The notes under the pieces: model-generated
Seen by the model: the letters and a program-made list of their open reading frames with translations, nothing else
Databases searched by the model: none
What the model was told of the DNA's origin: nothing
Assembly (NCBI GenBank): GCA_947630345.1
Contig: CANRHF010000025.1
Span: forward strand, 1-15,842
DNA length: 15,842 nt
Source of the DNA: an uncultured Oscillospiraceae bacterium
GTDB taxonomy: Bacteria > Bacillota > Clostridia > Oscillospirales > Oscillospiraceae
Direction: 5' to 3'
Program-made: the position numbers and the translations under genes
In this document: positions 6,963 through 14,621 of the stretch, in pieces
Layout: the number at the start of each line of letters is the position of its first letter
How positions within the stretch are numbered: the first letter of the stretch is position 1

Positions 6963-7850
6963 ATGAAATGGATCGACCGGTTCAAACAGACAAAATTCGC
7001 CGCGCTTCTCAAAAAGACACTTCTCTATGATGTCTACAAACGGGATCAGAAGAGGCGCGGCCGACGTGAAAGAGCTATACGTTTGTCAGGCAACGAGTCG
7101 CTGGCAAAGGGCCTGGTGATGGACAAAGTTGATGTTGTAATCACAACAAAGTGCAATCTGTTATGCGACGGATGCAGCCATCTGATGCCATATTATAAAA
7201 AGCCAAGCCATCTGGACAAGGACCGGGTAATCGCCTCCATAGGGAAGTTGGCGGAGGCGGCTGATTGGTTCGACCACTTTAATATCCTGGGCGGCGAGCC
7301 CTTCCTCCATCCGGATTTGAAATACATCATGGAAGCCATACCCGCTGAGAAAAGCAGGTTGGTTCAAGTCTTGACCAATGCTTTGATCATTCCGAAGGAT
7401 CCGGAGCTTTTTGATGTGATGCGACGCAAAGGCGTGCATGTGGTCATTTCACCCTATCCCAGCAATGAGAAAACCCGGGAACAGCTTGTTGCCGTGCTGG
7501 AAAGGGAGCATGTGGCCTGGAATTACTACGACCGTCCATGGACGGACTATGGAGAACCCCGGGACTATCATAGGAGCCAGCGGGAATGGAAACACCAGTT
7601 TTTCCAATGTGATGAAGTCTGCAAGAATTTACTTGATGGAAAGCTGTATTACTGCTTCCGGTGCGCGCATATTTCCGATTTGGGATTTTGTAAGCACCGG
7701 AAAGGCGAAGCGGTTGATCTGCTGAAAAACACCACCGCGCGGAACCGCCGCGAGATCCGCCGCCTGATGTGGCGGCACAAGCCGCTTGCGGCATGCCAGT
7801 ACTGCTTGATGGGTACAGGCCAAAATGGATCTATTCCCCGGGGAAAATAA
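6963..7850 (+). CDS. radical SAM protein with SPASM/Twitch-like C-terminus
   Basis: This 295-residue protein has the canonical iron-sulfur motif C64-x3-C68-x2-C71 and the SAM-binding GGEP (110-113), so it should bind a [4Fe-4S] cluster and cleave SAM reductively. Seven more cysteines lie in the C-terminal half (C216, C220, C231, C234, C243, C278, C281). C220 with G226-x4-C231 resembles the opening of a SPASM/Twitch domain, suggesting an auxiliary cluster. The first 45 residues are very basic and may contact membrane or nucleic acid. No peptide precursor gene is seen nearby, so a glycan or polyol-phosphate substrate fits the operon better than a RiPP role; the reaction is unknown. Start: ATG 6963 with AAAGGA about 11 nt upstream. 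A 57-bp gap follows the SDR gene and contains a small CGTGC/GCACG hairpin. Confidence 0.85.
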   Translation: MKWIDRFKQTKFAALLKKTLLYDVYKRDQKRRGRRERAIRLSGNESLAKGLVMDKVDVVITTKCNLLCDGCSHLMPYYKKPSHLDKDRVIASIGKLAEAADWFDHFNILGGEPFLHPDLKYIMEAIPAEKSRLVQVLTNALIIPKDPELFDVMRRKGVHVVISPYPSNEKTREQLVAVLEREHVAWNYYDRPWTDYGEPRDYHRSQREWKHQFFQCDEVCKNLLDGKLYYCFRCAHISDLGFCKHRKGEAVDLLKNTTARNRREIRRLMWRHKPLAACQYCLMGTGQNGSIPRGK

Positions 7851-7893
7851 GCACTTGGCGCGGAATGTACCTGGAATAAATGGGGCCATAACC

Positions 7894-9699
7894 ATGAAAA
7901 AAAGATGGAGAGAATATTTGCCAGCTCCGCTCTATCATTTTTTGGGCCGGGTCAAAGCGTTTCTATGCAGAGTGATCTTTCCCATACCCTGCGCTGTCTT
8001 TGCGCGTCTGCCGGTTCAGGGCGGCAAAATCGTATTTGAAAACTACATGGGAAAGGGCTTTGGCTGCAACCCGAAGTATGTGGCGCGGGAGCTGATCAAG
8101 CGGGGCGACGCCGAAAAATATGATTTGGTGTGGCTTGTCTCGCGGACGGATTTGGAGCGGGTTGAGCTTCCGCCGCAAATTCGGACTGTCCGATACGGTT
8201 CATTGAAGTCTTTTCTTGAGCTTGCCACCGCGAAGGTTTGGGTCAGCAATTACCACAAGATTTACTTTGCGCGATGCGGCTTGCGTAAGCGGAAGGATCA
8301 GTTCTTCATCCAGATGTGGCATGGCTCCTTGGGCATCAAAAAGATCGATGGCGATGTTGCTGCCTTGACGCTGGATAAGCGATGGCTGCGGGCGGCGATG
8401 GCTAGCTCCCGGATGACGGACTTTTGGATCTCCAACAGCGCCTTTGAGACAAATGTATATAAGACCGCCTTTTGGGACGTTAAGGACGAGTCGGTGCGGC
8501 TCTATGGCCATCCCCGCAACGATATTTTCTTTGATGCCCGGATGATGGCCCAGGCACGGCATAAGGTGGACGGTGCCTACGGAACGGGCGGGAAAAAACT
8601 GCTGCTCTACGCGCCCACCTTTCGGGAAGATTACAGGACCGGCTGTTATGGGCTCGATTATGCCGGTCTCGTCAAGCATCTAAAGAGCCGCTTCGGCGGG
8701 GAATGGGCTGTTTTGGTACGGCTGCATCCCCGGATCAAAGATTTGACGAAGGAGATCTTGCCCCCCGCCGCCGACATCGTAGACGTCACGCAGTACGCGG
8801 ATATGCAGGAGCTGTTGGCCGCGGCGGACTGCCTCATCACGGACTATTCCAGCTGCGCCTTTGACTTTATGCTGACCCGGCGGCCTGTTTTCCTATTCGC
8901 TACAGACGTAAAGGAATATGACGTGGAAAGGGGCTTTTATTATCCGCTGGAGGCTACACCGTTTCCGCTGGCCCAGGACAACGAGGAATTGATGAAAAAC
9001 ATCGACGCCTTTGACGAGGCGGCGTATCTGCCGAAGGTCGAGGCGTTTTTAAAAGAAAAGGGCTGTATGGAAGATGGCAATGCCAGCGAGCGGGTAGCGG
9101 ATCTGATCGAGCGGCTGATCAAAGACGAGGGTAACCAATACGGCTATCATTTCGTCGACGAGGATTTTTACGTTTATTTTCTCGCCCACGCCTGCAAGCA
9201 CTACAGTTGGAGCGGTACAGGGCTGCGCACGCTGCTGGATCTTTACCTGTACCGGCGGGCCAAGCCGGATCTGGACACGGCATATATCGCGGCGGAGGTC
9301 CAAAAACTGGGCCTGGCGGATTTTGAGGCTACCTGCTTCCGCCTTACGGAGAAGATCTTCAGCCCCTCGGCAAATTCCGCGCTGACAGAGCGGGAGCGGG
9401 ATATGCTGCGCTTGGTGGAAAATGCCGGCGTGTACGGCAGCATCGCGCAACGTGTCCAGTCCGGCCTGCGCAGATACCAGGGAGACGATCTGCCGGTGAC
9501 GGCCTGGACAAAGGTGAAATACCTGTTCCGGCAGCTCTTTCCCGAGTGGGAATGGTATCGGGGCAATGCCCCGTTCGTTTACCGTCACCGGTGGGCCGTA
9601 CCGTTTTTCTGGGTATACAGATTGTGCCGCGGCGTGTTTGTCCACGGGCGGCAAAATTTCCGCGAAGCAAGCGCGGTATATACCTATCGTGATGAATAA
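7894..9699 (+). CDS. glycerophosphotransferase fused to the C-terminal half of a nucleotidyltransferase-family protein
   Basis: This 601-residue fusion has residues about 45-405 as a CDP-glycerol glycerophosphotransferase: FENYMGKG, WHGSLG (142-147, H143), GHPRND (205-210), YAPTFRE (239-245), RLHPR (276-280, H278) and ITDYSS (315-320). It should add a phosphopolyol to a lipid-linked acceptor. From about residue 415 the sequence changes: YHFVDEDFYVYFLAHACKHY, GTGLRTLLDLYLY and a long helical tail match the C-terminal half of the NTP_transf_5-type nucleotidyltransferase family. The N-terminal nucleotidyl-transfer core with its catalytic aspartates is absent, so this half is probably structural or substrate-binding. 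An upstream in-frame ATG at 7825 would overlap the radical SAM gene by 26 bp. ATG 7894 (MKKRWREYLP) matches the usual basic start of such enzymes. A 36-bp gap leads to the ABC gene. Confidence 0.85.
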   Translation: MKKRWREYLPAPLYHFLGRVKAFLCRVIFPIPCAVFARLPVQGGKIVFENYMGKGFGCNPKYVARELIKRGDAEKYDLVWLVSRTDLERVELPPQIRTVRYGSLKSFLELATAKVWVSNYHKIYFARCGLRKRKDQFFIQMWHGSLGIKKIDGDVAALTLDKRWLRAAMASSRMTDFWISNSAFETNVYKTAFWDVKDESVRLYGHPRNDIFFDARMMAQARHKVDGAYGTGGKKLLLYAPTFREDYRTGCYGLDYAGLVKHLKSRFGGEWAVLVRLHPRIKDLTKEILPPAADIVDVTQYADMQELLAAADCLITDYSSCAFDFMLTRRPVFLFATDVKEYDVERGFYYPLEATPFPLAQDNEELMKNIDAFDEAAYLPKVEAFLKEKGCMEDGNASERVADLIERLIKDEGNQYGYHFVDEDFYVYFLAHACKHYSWSGTGLRTLLDLYLYRRAKPDLDTAYIAAEVQKLGLADFEATCFRLTEKIFSPSANSALTERERDMLRLVENAGVYGSIAQRVQSGLRRYQGDDLPVTAWTKVKYLFRQLFPEWEWYRGNAPFVYRHRWAVPFFWVYRLCRGVFVHGRQNFREASAVYTYRDE

Positions 9700-9735
9700 C
9701 GATCTTCCCGTCCGCCGCGGAAAGGACACACAAAT

Positions 9736-11454
9736 ATGATCAAAACGATCTTCACACTAATCGGCCCGAAACGAAGAAATCAAATGCTGGCCCTGATCCC
9801 CGCCATGGTGCTGGCCTCCCTCATGGAAATGGTGGGGCTCACAATGGTGGTTTCCATTTGCGCCTCGTTCACAGACAGCACATGGGTGGAGAAAAACCCC
9901 GTGATGCTGTGGCTGCGCGGCGCGCTGCGTCTCCAATCAGAGGCGTCTTTAACGACGGTGATCCTGCTGGGGCTGATCACGCTGTACGCCTTGAGGCTGC
10001 CCTACCTGGCGTGGGAAAACTACATGGCGGTAAAATTCGTCCGGATCAACCGGCATGAGGTGTCCGCCCGGCTGTGCGCGCGCATTGTGAACAGCCCATA
10101 CCTCTTTTTCACCCGGCACACCACGGCGGAGCTGCAAAATCTGCTGGGGCAGGATACCCAGCAGTTTTCCAACGGGCTCAACGCGTATATGCGGCTGTTC
10201 ATGGAAGTGATGGTGGTGCTGGGCATGGGGATCTGTCTGCTGCTGATCGATCCGGCCATGACGCTGTTTTTGGGGGCGGGGATCGTTGCCCTGATGGTGC
10301 TGGTCCGGGTGATCCTGGTCCGGCCGATCCGCAGAGCATCCCAGCGCCAGCGGGACGCTTACAGGAGGCAGTGGAAATGGCTTCACCACATCGTCAGCGG
10401 CATTAAGGACATCAAGACGGGACGCCTGGAGGACTATTTCGCGGCGCACTTTACCGTGGCCAGCGCGGAGTGCGCGCGCTCCGATTATCTGCGGCAGTTC
10501 TGGATCAATCTGCCGACGCTGTGCATCGAAAGCGTCATGGTGCTGACCGTGCTGCTGTACCTTCTCTTTTTTGTGCGGTCAGGACGAAATTTGGTTGATT
10601 CCCTGCCCAGCCTCTCCGCCCTGGCGTGGACGGCGGTGCGGCTCTTGCCGGCGTGCAGCCGGATCAACAGCAGCCTGACGGAGATTAACTACGCCAAGCC
10701 CTCCGTAGAGGCGATTCGTCTGGCCATGGAGGAAACCGCGCCCAAGGAGCAGCCCCGGCCCATCTTGCAGGAGGAAACGGACCGGCACGGCAGCATCGTG
10801 CTGGATCATGTGTCCTTTACCTACGACGGAGAAGCGCACGCGGTGCTGCGGGATGTGGAGATGGAGATCCCCATAGGCGCGTCGGTCGGCATCGTCGGTC
10901 CCTCCGGCGCGGGCAAGACCACGTTGCTTGATATTCTGCTGGGACTGCTGACGCCGGATGAGGGAGCGGTCCTGATCGACGGGGTCCCTGTGACCCGATA
11001 CGATGACCGGATGCTGGGCAGAATCGCCTATGTGCCGCAGACAACATTCCTCCTGGACGATACCATCCGAAACAATGTGGCGATGGGCGTTGAACCGGAG
11101 CGGATCCGGGACGATCTGGTCTGGGATGCGCTGGAAAAGGCCGCGCTTACAGACAAGGTTTGGGATCTCCCCCAGGGCTTAAATACCCAGATCGGGGAAC
11201 GGGGCATCCGGCTGTCCGGCGGAGAACGTCAGCGGCTGGGCCTTGCCCGGGCCATCTATCAGAACCCGGCGCTGATCGTTTTTGACGAGGCGACCTCGGC
11301 GCTGGACCTGAAAACAGAGTCTGCCGTCATGGATTCCATCAACCTCCTGAAAGGGCAGAAAACGCTGGTGATCGTCTCCCACCGCGCCTCCGCCATCGAC
11401 CACTGCGACCGGGTCTACCGGGTGGAGGACGGAAAAGTCGTCAGAGAAAAATAA
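9736..11454 (+). CDS. ABC transporter, fused permease and ATPase (PglK/MsbA-like flippase)
   Basis: This 572-residue half-transporter has about six membrane segments in residues 15-325 and a nucleotide-binding domain at 350-572. Walker A is GPSGAGKTT (388-396), the Q-loop glutamine Q435, the signature LSGGE (493-497), Walker B LIVFDEA with D517 and E518, and the switch histidine H549. All catalytic residues are intact. As the last gene of a glycan operon it most likely dimerises and flips a lipid-linked oligosaccharide or polyol-phosphate precursor, like PglK. The usual teichoic-acid exporter TagGH, with separate permease and ATPase, is absent here. GGAAAGGA lies 9 nt before the ATG. A strong terminator follows about 70 bp after the stop. 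A drug or peptide exporter cannot be excluded by sequence alone, but the neighbours argue against it. Confidence 0.88.
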   Translation: MIKTIFTLIGPKRRNQMLALIPAMVLASLMEMVGLTMVVSICASFTDSTWVEKNPVMLWLRGALRLQSEASLTTVILLGLITLYALRLPYLAWENYMAVKFVRINRHEVSARLCARIVNSPYLFFTRHTTAELQNLLGQDTQQFSNGLNAYMRLFMEVMVVLGMGICLLLIDPAMTLFLGAGIVALMVLVRVILVRPIRRASQRQRDAYRRQWKWLHHIVSGIKDIKTGRLEDYFAAHFTVASAECARSDYLRQFWINLPTLCIESVMVLTVLLYLLFFVRSGRNLVDSLPSLSALAWTAVRLLPACSRINSSLTEINYAKPSVEAIRLAMEETAPKEQPRPILQEETDRHGSIVLDHVSFTYDGEAHAVLRDVEMEIPIGASVGIVGPSGAGKTTLLDILLGLLTPDEGAVLIDGVPVTRYDDRMLGRIAYVPQTTFLLDDTIRNNVAMGVEPERIRDDLVWDALEKAALTDKVWDLPQGLNTQIGERGIRLSGGERQRLGLARAIYQNPALIVFDEATSALDLKTESAVMDSINLLKGQKTLVIVSHRASAIDHCDRVYRVEDGKVVREK

Positions 11455-11499
11455 AAGCCGCCGCCCGTCATTTTTTGATCAGGTGACGAGATTTTCAAG

Positions 11500-11513
11500 C
11501 CCGTACAAACGGG
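11500..11513 (+). other. small hairpin ahead of the terminator
   Basis: CCCGT (11500-11504) and ACGGG (11509-11513) form a 5-bp stem with an ACAA loop, between the ABC stop codon and the main terminator. It has no U-tract of its own. It may stabilise the mRNA end or be incidental. Confidence 0.3.
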
Positions 11514-11525
11514 GAAGAAAAAAGT

Positions 11526-11571
11526 AGAAGGATGTTCTTGGCCACAGCCGCAAAGAGCATCCTTCTTTTTT
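11526..11571 (+). terminator. intrinsic terminator of the glycan operon
   Basis: AGAAGGATG (11526-11534), extended by TTCTT, pairs with AAGAG plus CATCCTTCT (to 11566). One G-U pair is included and the loop is about 13 nt. A T-run (11566-11571) follows. An A-run precedes the stem, so it may also terminate minus-strand transcription. It isolates the glycan operon from the Mrp operon. Confidence 0.85.
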
Positions 11572-11634
11572 CACCTCCTGCGGCGGGCGCTTTTGTCGAT
11601 TCCTGACCAATTTTGCAATTTTGTGCTTTTGTGC

Positions 11635-11663
11635 TTGCATTTTTGAAAACAGAGGTATATAAT
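11635..11663 (+). promoter_or_regulatory. promoter of the Mrp antiporter operon
   Basis: TTGCAT (11635-11640), a 17-nt spacer and a perfect TATAAT (11658-11663) give a near-consensus housekeeping promoter. Transcription would start near 11670, leaving a leader under 30 nt. A tandem CAATTTTG repeat (11608-11623) lies just upstream in AT-rich DNA and could act as an UP element. Confidence 0.7.
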
Positions 11664-11697
11664 GTGGGCTGAATCTGAGAAAGGAAGATGACCCTGT

Positions 11698-12195
11698 TTG
11701 TTTGCCCTGATCTTTGCCGCGTGGCTGATTTTGAACGGGAGAATCACACTGGAAATTTGTGTGCTTGGCCTGGTTCTGTCAGCCGCGCTTTTTGGGTTTC
11801 TGTGCCGTTTTTTGGACTACAGCCTGGAAAAGGAGCTGCGGTTCTGGCGGCTGTCGCCTCTATTGGTCCGGTATCTGGGAGTGCTGATCCGGGAGATCGT
11901 GAAGGCCAATCTGGAGGTGCTGGGGTTGGTTCTATCCCCGGAGCTGGAGCCGGAGCCGGCGCTGGTCTATTTCACCACGGACCTGACCTCCGATCTGGCC
12001 AAAGCCATGCTGGCCAACTCCATCACCCTGACGCCGGGCACCATTACCGTGTCCATGGAGGGCAGCCGCTTCTGCGTCCACTGCCTGGACAAAAAATTCG
12101 GGGAGGGTCTGGAAAACGCGGCCTTCGTCCAGCTCCTGCGGGAGATGGAAGCCAAGGATCGCAAATTTGGCCGAAAGGAGGCGGAGCAGGCATGA
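11698..12195 (+). CDS. mrpE: Mrp/Mnh antiporter subunit E (MbhA-like)
   Basis: This 165-residue protein has two N-terminal membrane segments (about 1-15 and 17-38) and the MnhE signature NSITLTPGT near residues 108-116. After that comes a short soluble domain rich in beta strand. Subunit E is an accessory part of Mrp-type multisubunit cation/proton antiporters and of Mbh membrane arms. The start is a TTG at 11698, 10 nt after AAGGAAG; no in-frame ATG exists between the upstream stop (11689) and the first membrane segment. An ATG at 11688 belongs to another frame that runs on into subunit F and should not be used. The stop overlaps the next start (ATGA), indicating translational coupling. First gene of its operon. 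Confidence 0.85.
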   Translation: MFALIFAAWLILNGRITLEICVLGLVLSAALFGFLCRFLDYSLEKELRFWRLSPLLVRYLGVLIREIVKANLEVLGLVLSPELEPEPALVYFTTDLTSDLAKAMLANSITLTPGTITVSMEGSRFCVHCLDKKFGEGLENAAFVQLLREMEAKDRKFGRKEAEQA

Positions 12196-12560
12196 TGGAG
12201 CAGGCTTTTGGGGCCCTATTGATCGGCATGATGATGGTGCTGGGGATTCTCATCATCGTCAGCATCATCCGCTCGGTGCTGGGGCCGGGGATCTCCGACC
12301 GGATCATCGCGGTGAACATGATCGGCACCATCGTCATTATGCTGATCGCCCTGCTTTCTGTATACCTGGATGAGAGCTACCTGGTGGACGTGTGCCTGAT
12401 CTACGCCATGATCAGCTTTCTGGCGGTGGTGGTGCTTTGCAAGGTCTACACCGGGGTGTATCTCCAGAAAAAGCAAATGAAGGCCAATCTCCAGGCGGTG
12501 GAGGACAATCTGAAGCATCAGGAGGAGCCGGCGGGCCCCGAGGAAAAGGAGACGAATTGA
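12192..12560 (+). CDS. mrpF: Mrp/Mnh antiporter subunit F (MbhB-like)
   Basis: This 122-residue protein has three membrane segments and a charged C-terminal tail. The family motif GPGISDRIIAVNMIGT (about 31-46) and YLVDVCLIYAMISFL (about 66-80) identify MnhF/MrpF. It contributes to the cation-transport module of the complex. ATG 12192 overlaps the end of subunit E (ATGA); a second ATG follows at 12195. AAAGGAGG lies about 9 nt upstream. The same frame stays open back to 11688, so automated callers may wrongly extend this gene to 290 residues. The extra part is a frame shadow of mrpE with Gly/Ala-rich low complexity. Confidence 0.88.
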   Translation: MMEQAFGALLIGMMMVLGILIIVSIIRSVLGPGISDRIIAVNMIGTIVIMLIALLSVYLDESYLVDVCLIYAMISFLAVVVLCKVYTGVYLQKKQMKANLQAVEDNLKHQEEPAGPEEKETN

Positions 12561-12561
12561 C

Positions 12562-12921
12562 ATGGAATGGGTACGGTATTTCCTGGCGGGGGTCCTGCTT
12601 CTGCTGGGGCTGTTTTTGGAAGTTTTAGCGGTGTTCGGCGTCAACAAATTCCACAAGGCCCTGAACCGAATGCACGCCGCCGCCATTGGGGACACCCTGG
12701 GGATCCTTTTTGTGTTCCTGGGGTGCATGGTCCTGCGGGGATTCAGCATGGACAGCCTGAAGCTGTTCCTGGTGATCGCCTTTTTCTGGCTGGCCTCCCC
12801 GGTTTCGGGGCACATGATCAGCCGGTTGGAAGCCATGACCAACGAAAATCTGGGAGAAATCGCCGTTGTCCATCTGGACAAGGAAGAAAAACAGGAGGAA
12901 AAGGACCATGGAAGTGTTTGA
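12562..12921 (+). CDS. mrpG: Mrp/Mnh antiporter subunit G (MbhC-like)
   Basis: This 119-residue protein has three membrane segments (about 5-27, 42-60 and 66-85). FHKALNRMHAAAIGDTLG (about 30-47) matches the MnhG family pattern, in which a short histidine-containing loop precedes a GD-rich second helix. It is a small accessory subunit of the antiporter. The C-terminal tail is strongly acidic and lysine-rich. The start lies one base after the mrpF stop, with AAGGAG upstream, and the end overlaps the next gene by 14 bp, so the operon is tightly coupled. Confidence 0.88.
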   Translation: MEWVRYFLAGVLLLLGLFLEVLAVFGVNKFHKALNRMHAAAIGDTLGILFVFLGCMVLRGFSMDSLKLFLVIAFFWLASPVSGHMISRLEAMTNENLGEIAVVHLDKEEKQEEKDHGSV

Positions 12922-13162
12922 GCTGCTGCTGTTGCTGTCGCTGGTGGTGTGCGCCGTGTCGGTGGCGGTGATCCGGGACCTGCTGGCCTCCATCATCGTG
13001 TTCATGTCCTACAGCCTGATCATGTGCATCATCTGGATCCTCCTCCAGTCCCCGGATCTGGCGATCACGGAGGCGGCGGTGGGCGCCGGCGTCACCAGCG
13101 TTCTGTTCTTCGTGACCCTGAAAAAGATCCACGCCATCCGGAAGGAGGACCGGGATGAGTAA
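12908..13162 (+). CDS. MbhD-like/DUF4040 hydrogenase-antiporter subunit
   Basis: This 84-residue protein has three membrane helices. QSPDLAITEAAVGAGVTS (about 46-63) is the hallmark of the DUF4040/MbhD family. It corresponds to part of the C-terminal region of MrpA and to the stand-alone MbhD of membrane-bound hydrogenases. The acidic residues D49 and E54 in the motif are candidates for proton or cation transfer. The start ATG 12908 lies inside the end of mrpG, with AGGAGG upstream; an earlier frame start at 12866 would add an improbable basic leader. Its presence as a separate small gene, without the large MrpA N-terminal module, is a Mbh/Mbx-type arrangement. Confidence 0.85.
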   Translation: MEVFELLLLLSLVVCAVSVAVIRDLLASIIVFMSYSLIMCIIWILLQSPDLAITEAAVGAGVTSVLFFVTLKKIHAIRKEDRDE

Positions 13163-14234
13163 GCGAAAAAGCCCCCAGGAGCTGGGCCGCTACCTGAAAT
13201 TCAAGCGCTGGCTGGCCGGGGACCTGGACCTATTAGAGGATATTACGGAGGATGCCGGTCCGGTGGCTACCCCGGAAAGCGCCGATCGTCTCCCGGCCCG
13301 GGACAGCGCCCTGGAATCCCGCCGCCGGGCCTCCGAGGAGGTCTACGGCCCCGAGGTCTGGCCCCAGTCCCACACCCCGGGCTACGCCCAGGCCTGGCGG
13401 GACCGGATCGCCCTGCAAAAGGGGACCGGAGACGCCCAGGCGGTACTCCAGGCCCAGGAAAAGTCCCTGGGGTTCTTCCGGGCCGTGTATAAGATCATGG
13501 CTGTTCTGCTGTGCGGGGCGATCATTCTGGTATTTCTCTGGACCACCGTCCACCTGCCGCCCTTTGGAAGCCCCGATAACCCGGCCAACAACGAGGTGCC
13601 CGCTCGCTACATCCGCCACGGGGTGGAGGAGACCGGCGCCACCAATTTTGTCATGGGCATGATCCTGGACTACCGGGCCTTCGACACTTTTGGGGAGTCC
13701 TGCGTGCTGTTCATCGCCTCCTGCTGCGTCCAGGTGCTGCTCCGGGTAGACGCCGCCGACGGCAAAAGCGCCGCCCGAACCCGGATCCAGCAGGAGAACG
13801 ACCGGCTGTTTGAGCCGAAAAACGACGGGATCCTCCAGCAGACCGCCCGGCTCCTGGTGCCGCTGATCCTGATTTTCGGGGTCTACATTATCTTGAACGG
13901 TCACCTGTCCCCTGGCGGCGGATTTTCCGGTGGCGCGGTGCTGGGCTCCGGGCTGATCCTCTACCTGAACGCCTTCGGCTTTGCCAAGACCGAGCGGTTC
14001 TTCAACGAGCGGACCTACCGCCGGATGACCCTGTGCGCCCTGACCTTTTACTGCCTGGCGAAGAGCTATTCCTTCTTCACCGGCGCAAACCATCTGGAAA
14101 GCGGCATTCCCCTGGGGACCCCCGGTACGATTCTCAGCAGCGGTCTGATCCTGCCCCTGAACATCTGCGTGGGCCTGGTGGTGATGGGGACCATGTATTC
14201 ATTCTATACGCTGTTCCGCAAGGGAGGAATGTGA
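13155..14234 (+). CDS. mrpB: MbhE-MrpB fusion subunit with a long soluble N-terminus
   Basis: This 359-residue protein combines three parts. Residues 1-105 are hydrophilic and charged, starting with a basic LGRYLKFKRW patch, and match nothing I recognise. Residues about 108-197 hold two membrane helices around a periplasm-facing PPFGSP...GATNFV region, as in MbhE (MrpA C-terminal domain). Residues about 225-355 form a typical MnhB domain with GHLSPGGGFSGGA (249-261) and four helices. In Mbh operons MbhE and MbhF (MrpB) are usually separate; here they are joined. The gene overlaps its upstream neighbour by 8 bp and ends 3 bp before mrpC. The soluble extension could dock a peripheral or redox module, but that is speculation. 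Confidence 0.85.
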   Translation: MSKRKSPQELGRYLKFKRWLAGDLDLLEDITEDAGPVATPESADRLPARDSALESRRRASEEVYGPEVWPQSHTPGYAQAWRDRIALQKGTGDAQAVLQAQEKSLGFFRAVYKIMAVLLCGAIILVFLWTTVHLPPFGSPDNPANNEVPARYIRHGVEETGATNFVMGMILDYRAFDTFGESCVLFIASCCVQVLLRVDAADGKSAARTRIQQENDRLFEPKNDGILQQTARLLVPLILIFGVYIILNGHLSPGGGFSGGAVLGSGLILYLNAFGFAKTERFFNERTYRRMTLCALTFYCLAKSYSFFTGANHLESGIPLGTPGTILSSGLILPLNICVGLVVMGTMYSFYTLFRKGGM

Positions 14235-14237
14235 GCC

Positions 14238-14621
14238 ATGTTTGGAGAACTGAATCTGAATCTGGAGGAAGAGGCCGCCATGGTCCTCTTCGGCATCGGC
14301 TTTACCATGCTCCTGCTCCACCGGAACCTGATTAAAAAGATCCTGGGCATGAACATCATGGACACGGCCATCTATCTGTTCCTGGCCGCCAAGGGCTACA
14401 TCGCGGGCCGGCAGGTGCCCATCCTCACGGACGGGGTGACGGACCCCGCCGCCTACATCAACCCCATTCCCAGCGGCCTGGTGCTGACGGGGATCGTGGT
14501 CAGCGTCAGCACCACGGCGCTGATGCTGGCCCTGACCATCCGGCTCTATGAGCGCTACCACTCCTTAGACCTGGACCGGATCCTGATCTCCATGAAGCAG
14601 GAGGAGGAAGAGCAGCTTTGA
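14238..14621 (+). CDS. mrpC: Mrp/Mnh antiporter subunit C (NuoK-like, MbhG-like)
   Basis: This 127-residue protein has three membrane helices and is homologous to complex I NuoK. Motifs are GIGFTMLLLHRNLIKKILGMNIMDTAIYLF (about 20-48, read in two blocks) and the loop DPAAYINPIPSGLVLTGIVVS (also long), where the PxPxGLVLTGIVV core is diagnostic of MnhC. In the first helix pair the sequence is MNIMDTAIYLF, with an aspartate where many NuoK proteins carry a glutamate. The start ATG 14238 follows the previous stop by 3 bp with AAGGGAGGA close upstream. The stop overlaps the TTG start of mrpD. Confidence 0.9.
   Translation: MFGELNLNLEEEAAMVLFGIGFTMLLLHRNLIKKILGMNIMDTAIYLFLAAKGYIAGRQVPILTDGVTDPAAYINPIPSGLVLTGIVVSVSTTALMLALTIRLYERYHSLDLDRILISMKQEEEEQL

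Noticed and set aside
7825..7893. Earlier start for the second glycerophosphotransferase
   Set aside because: It would overlap the radical SAM gene and add residues unlike family N-termini; ATG 7894 fits better.
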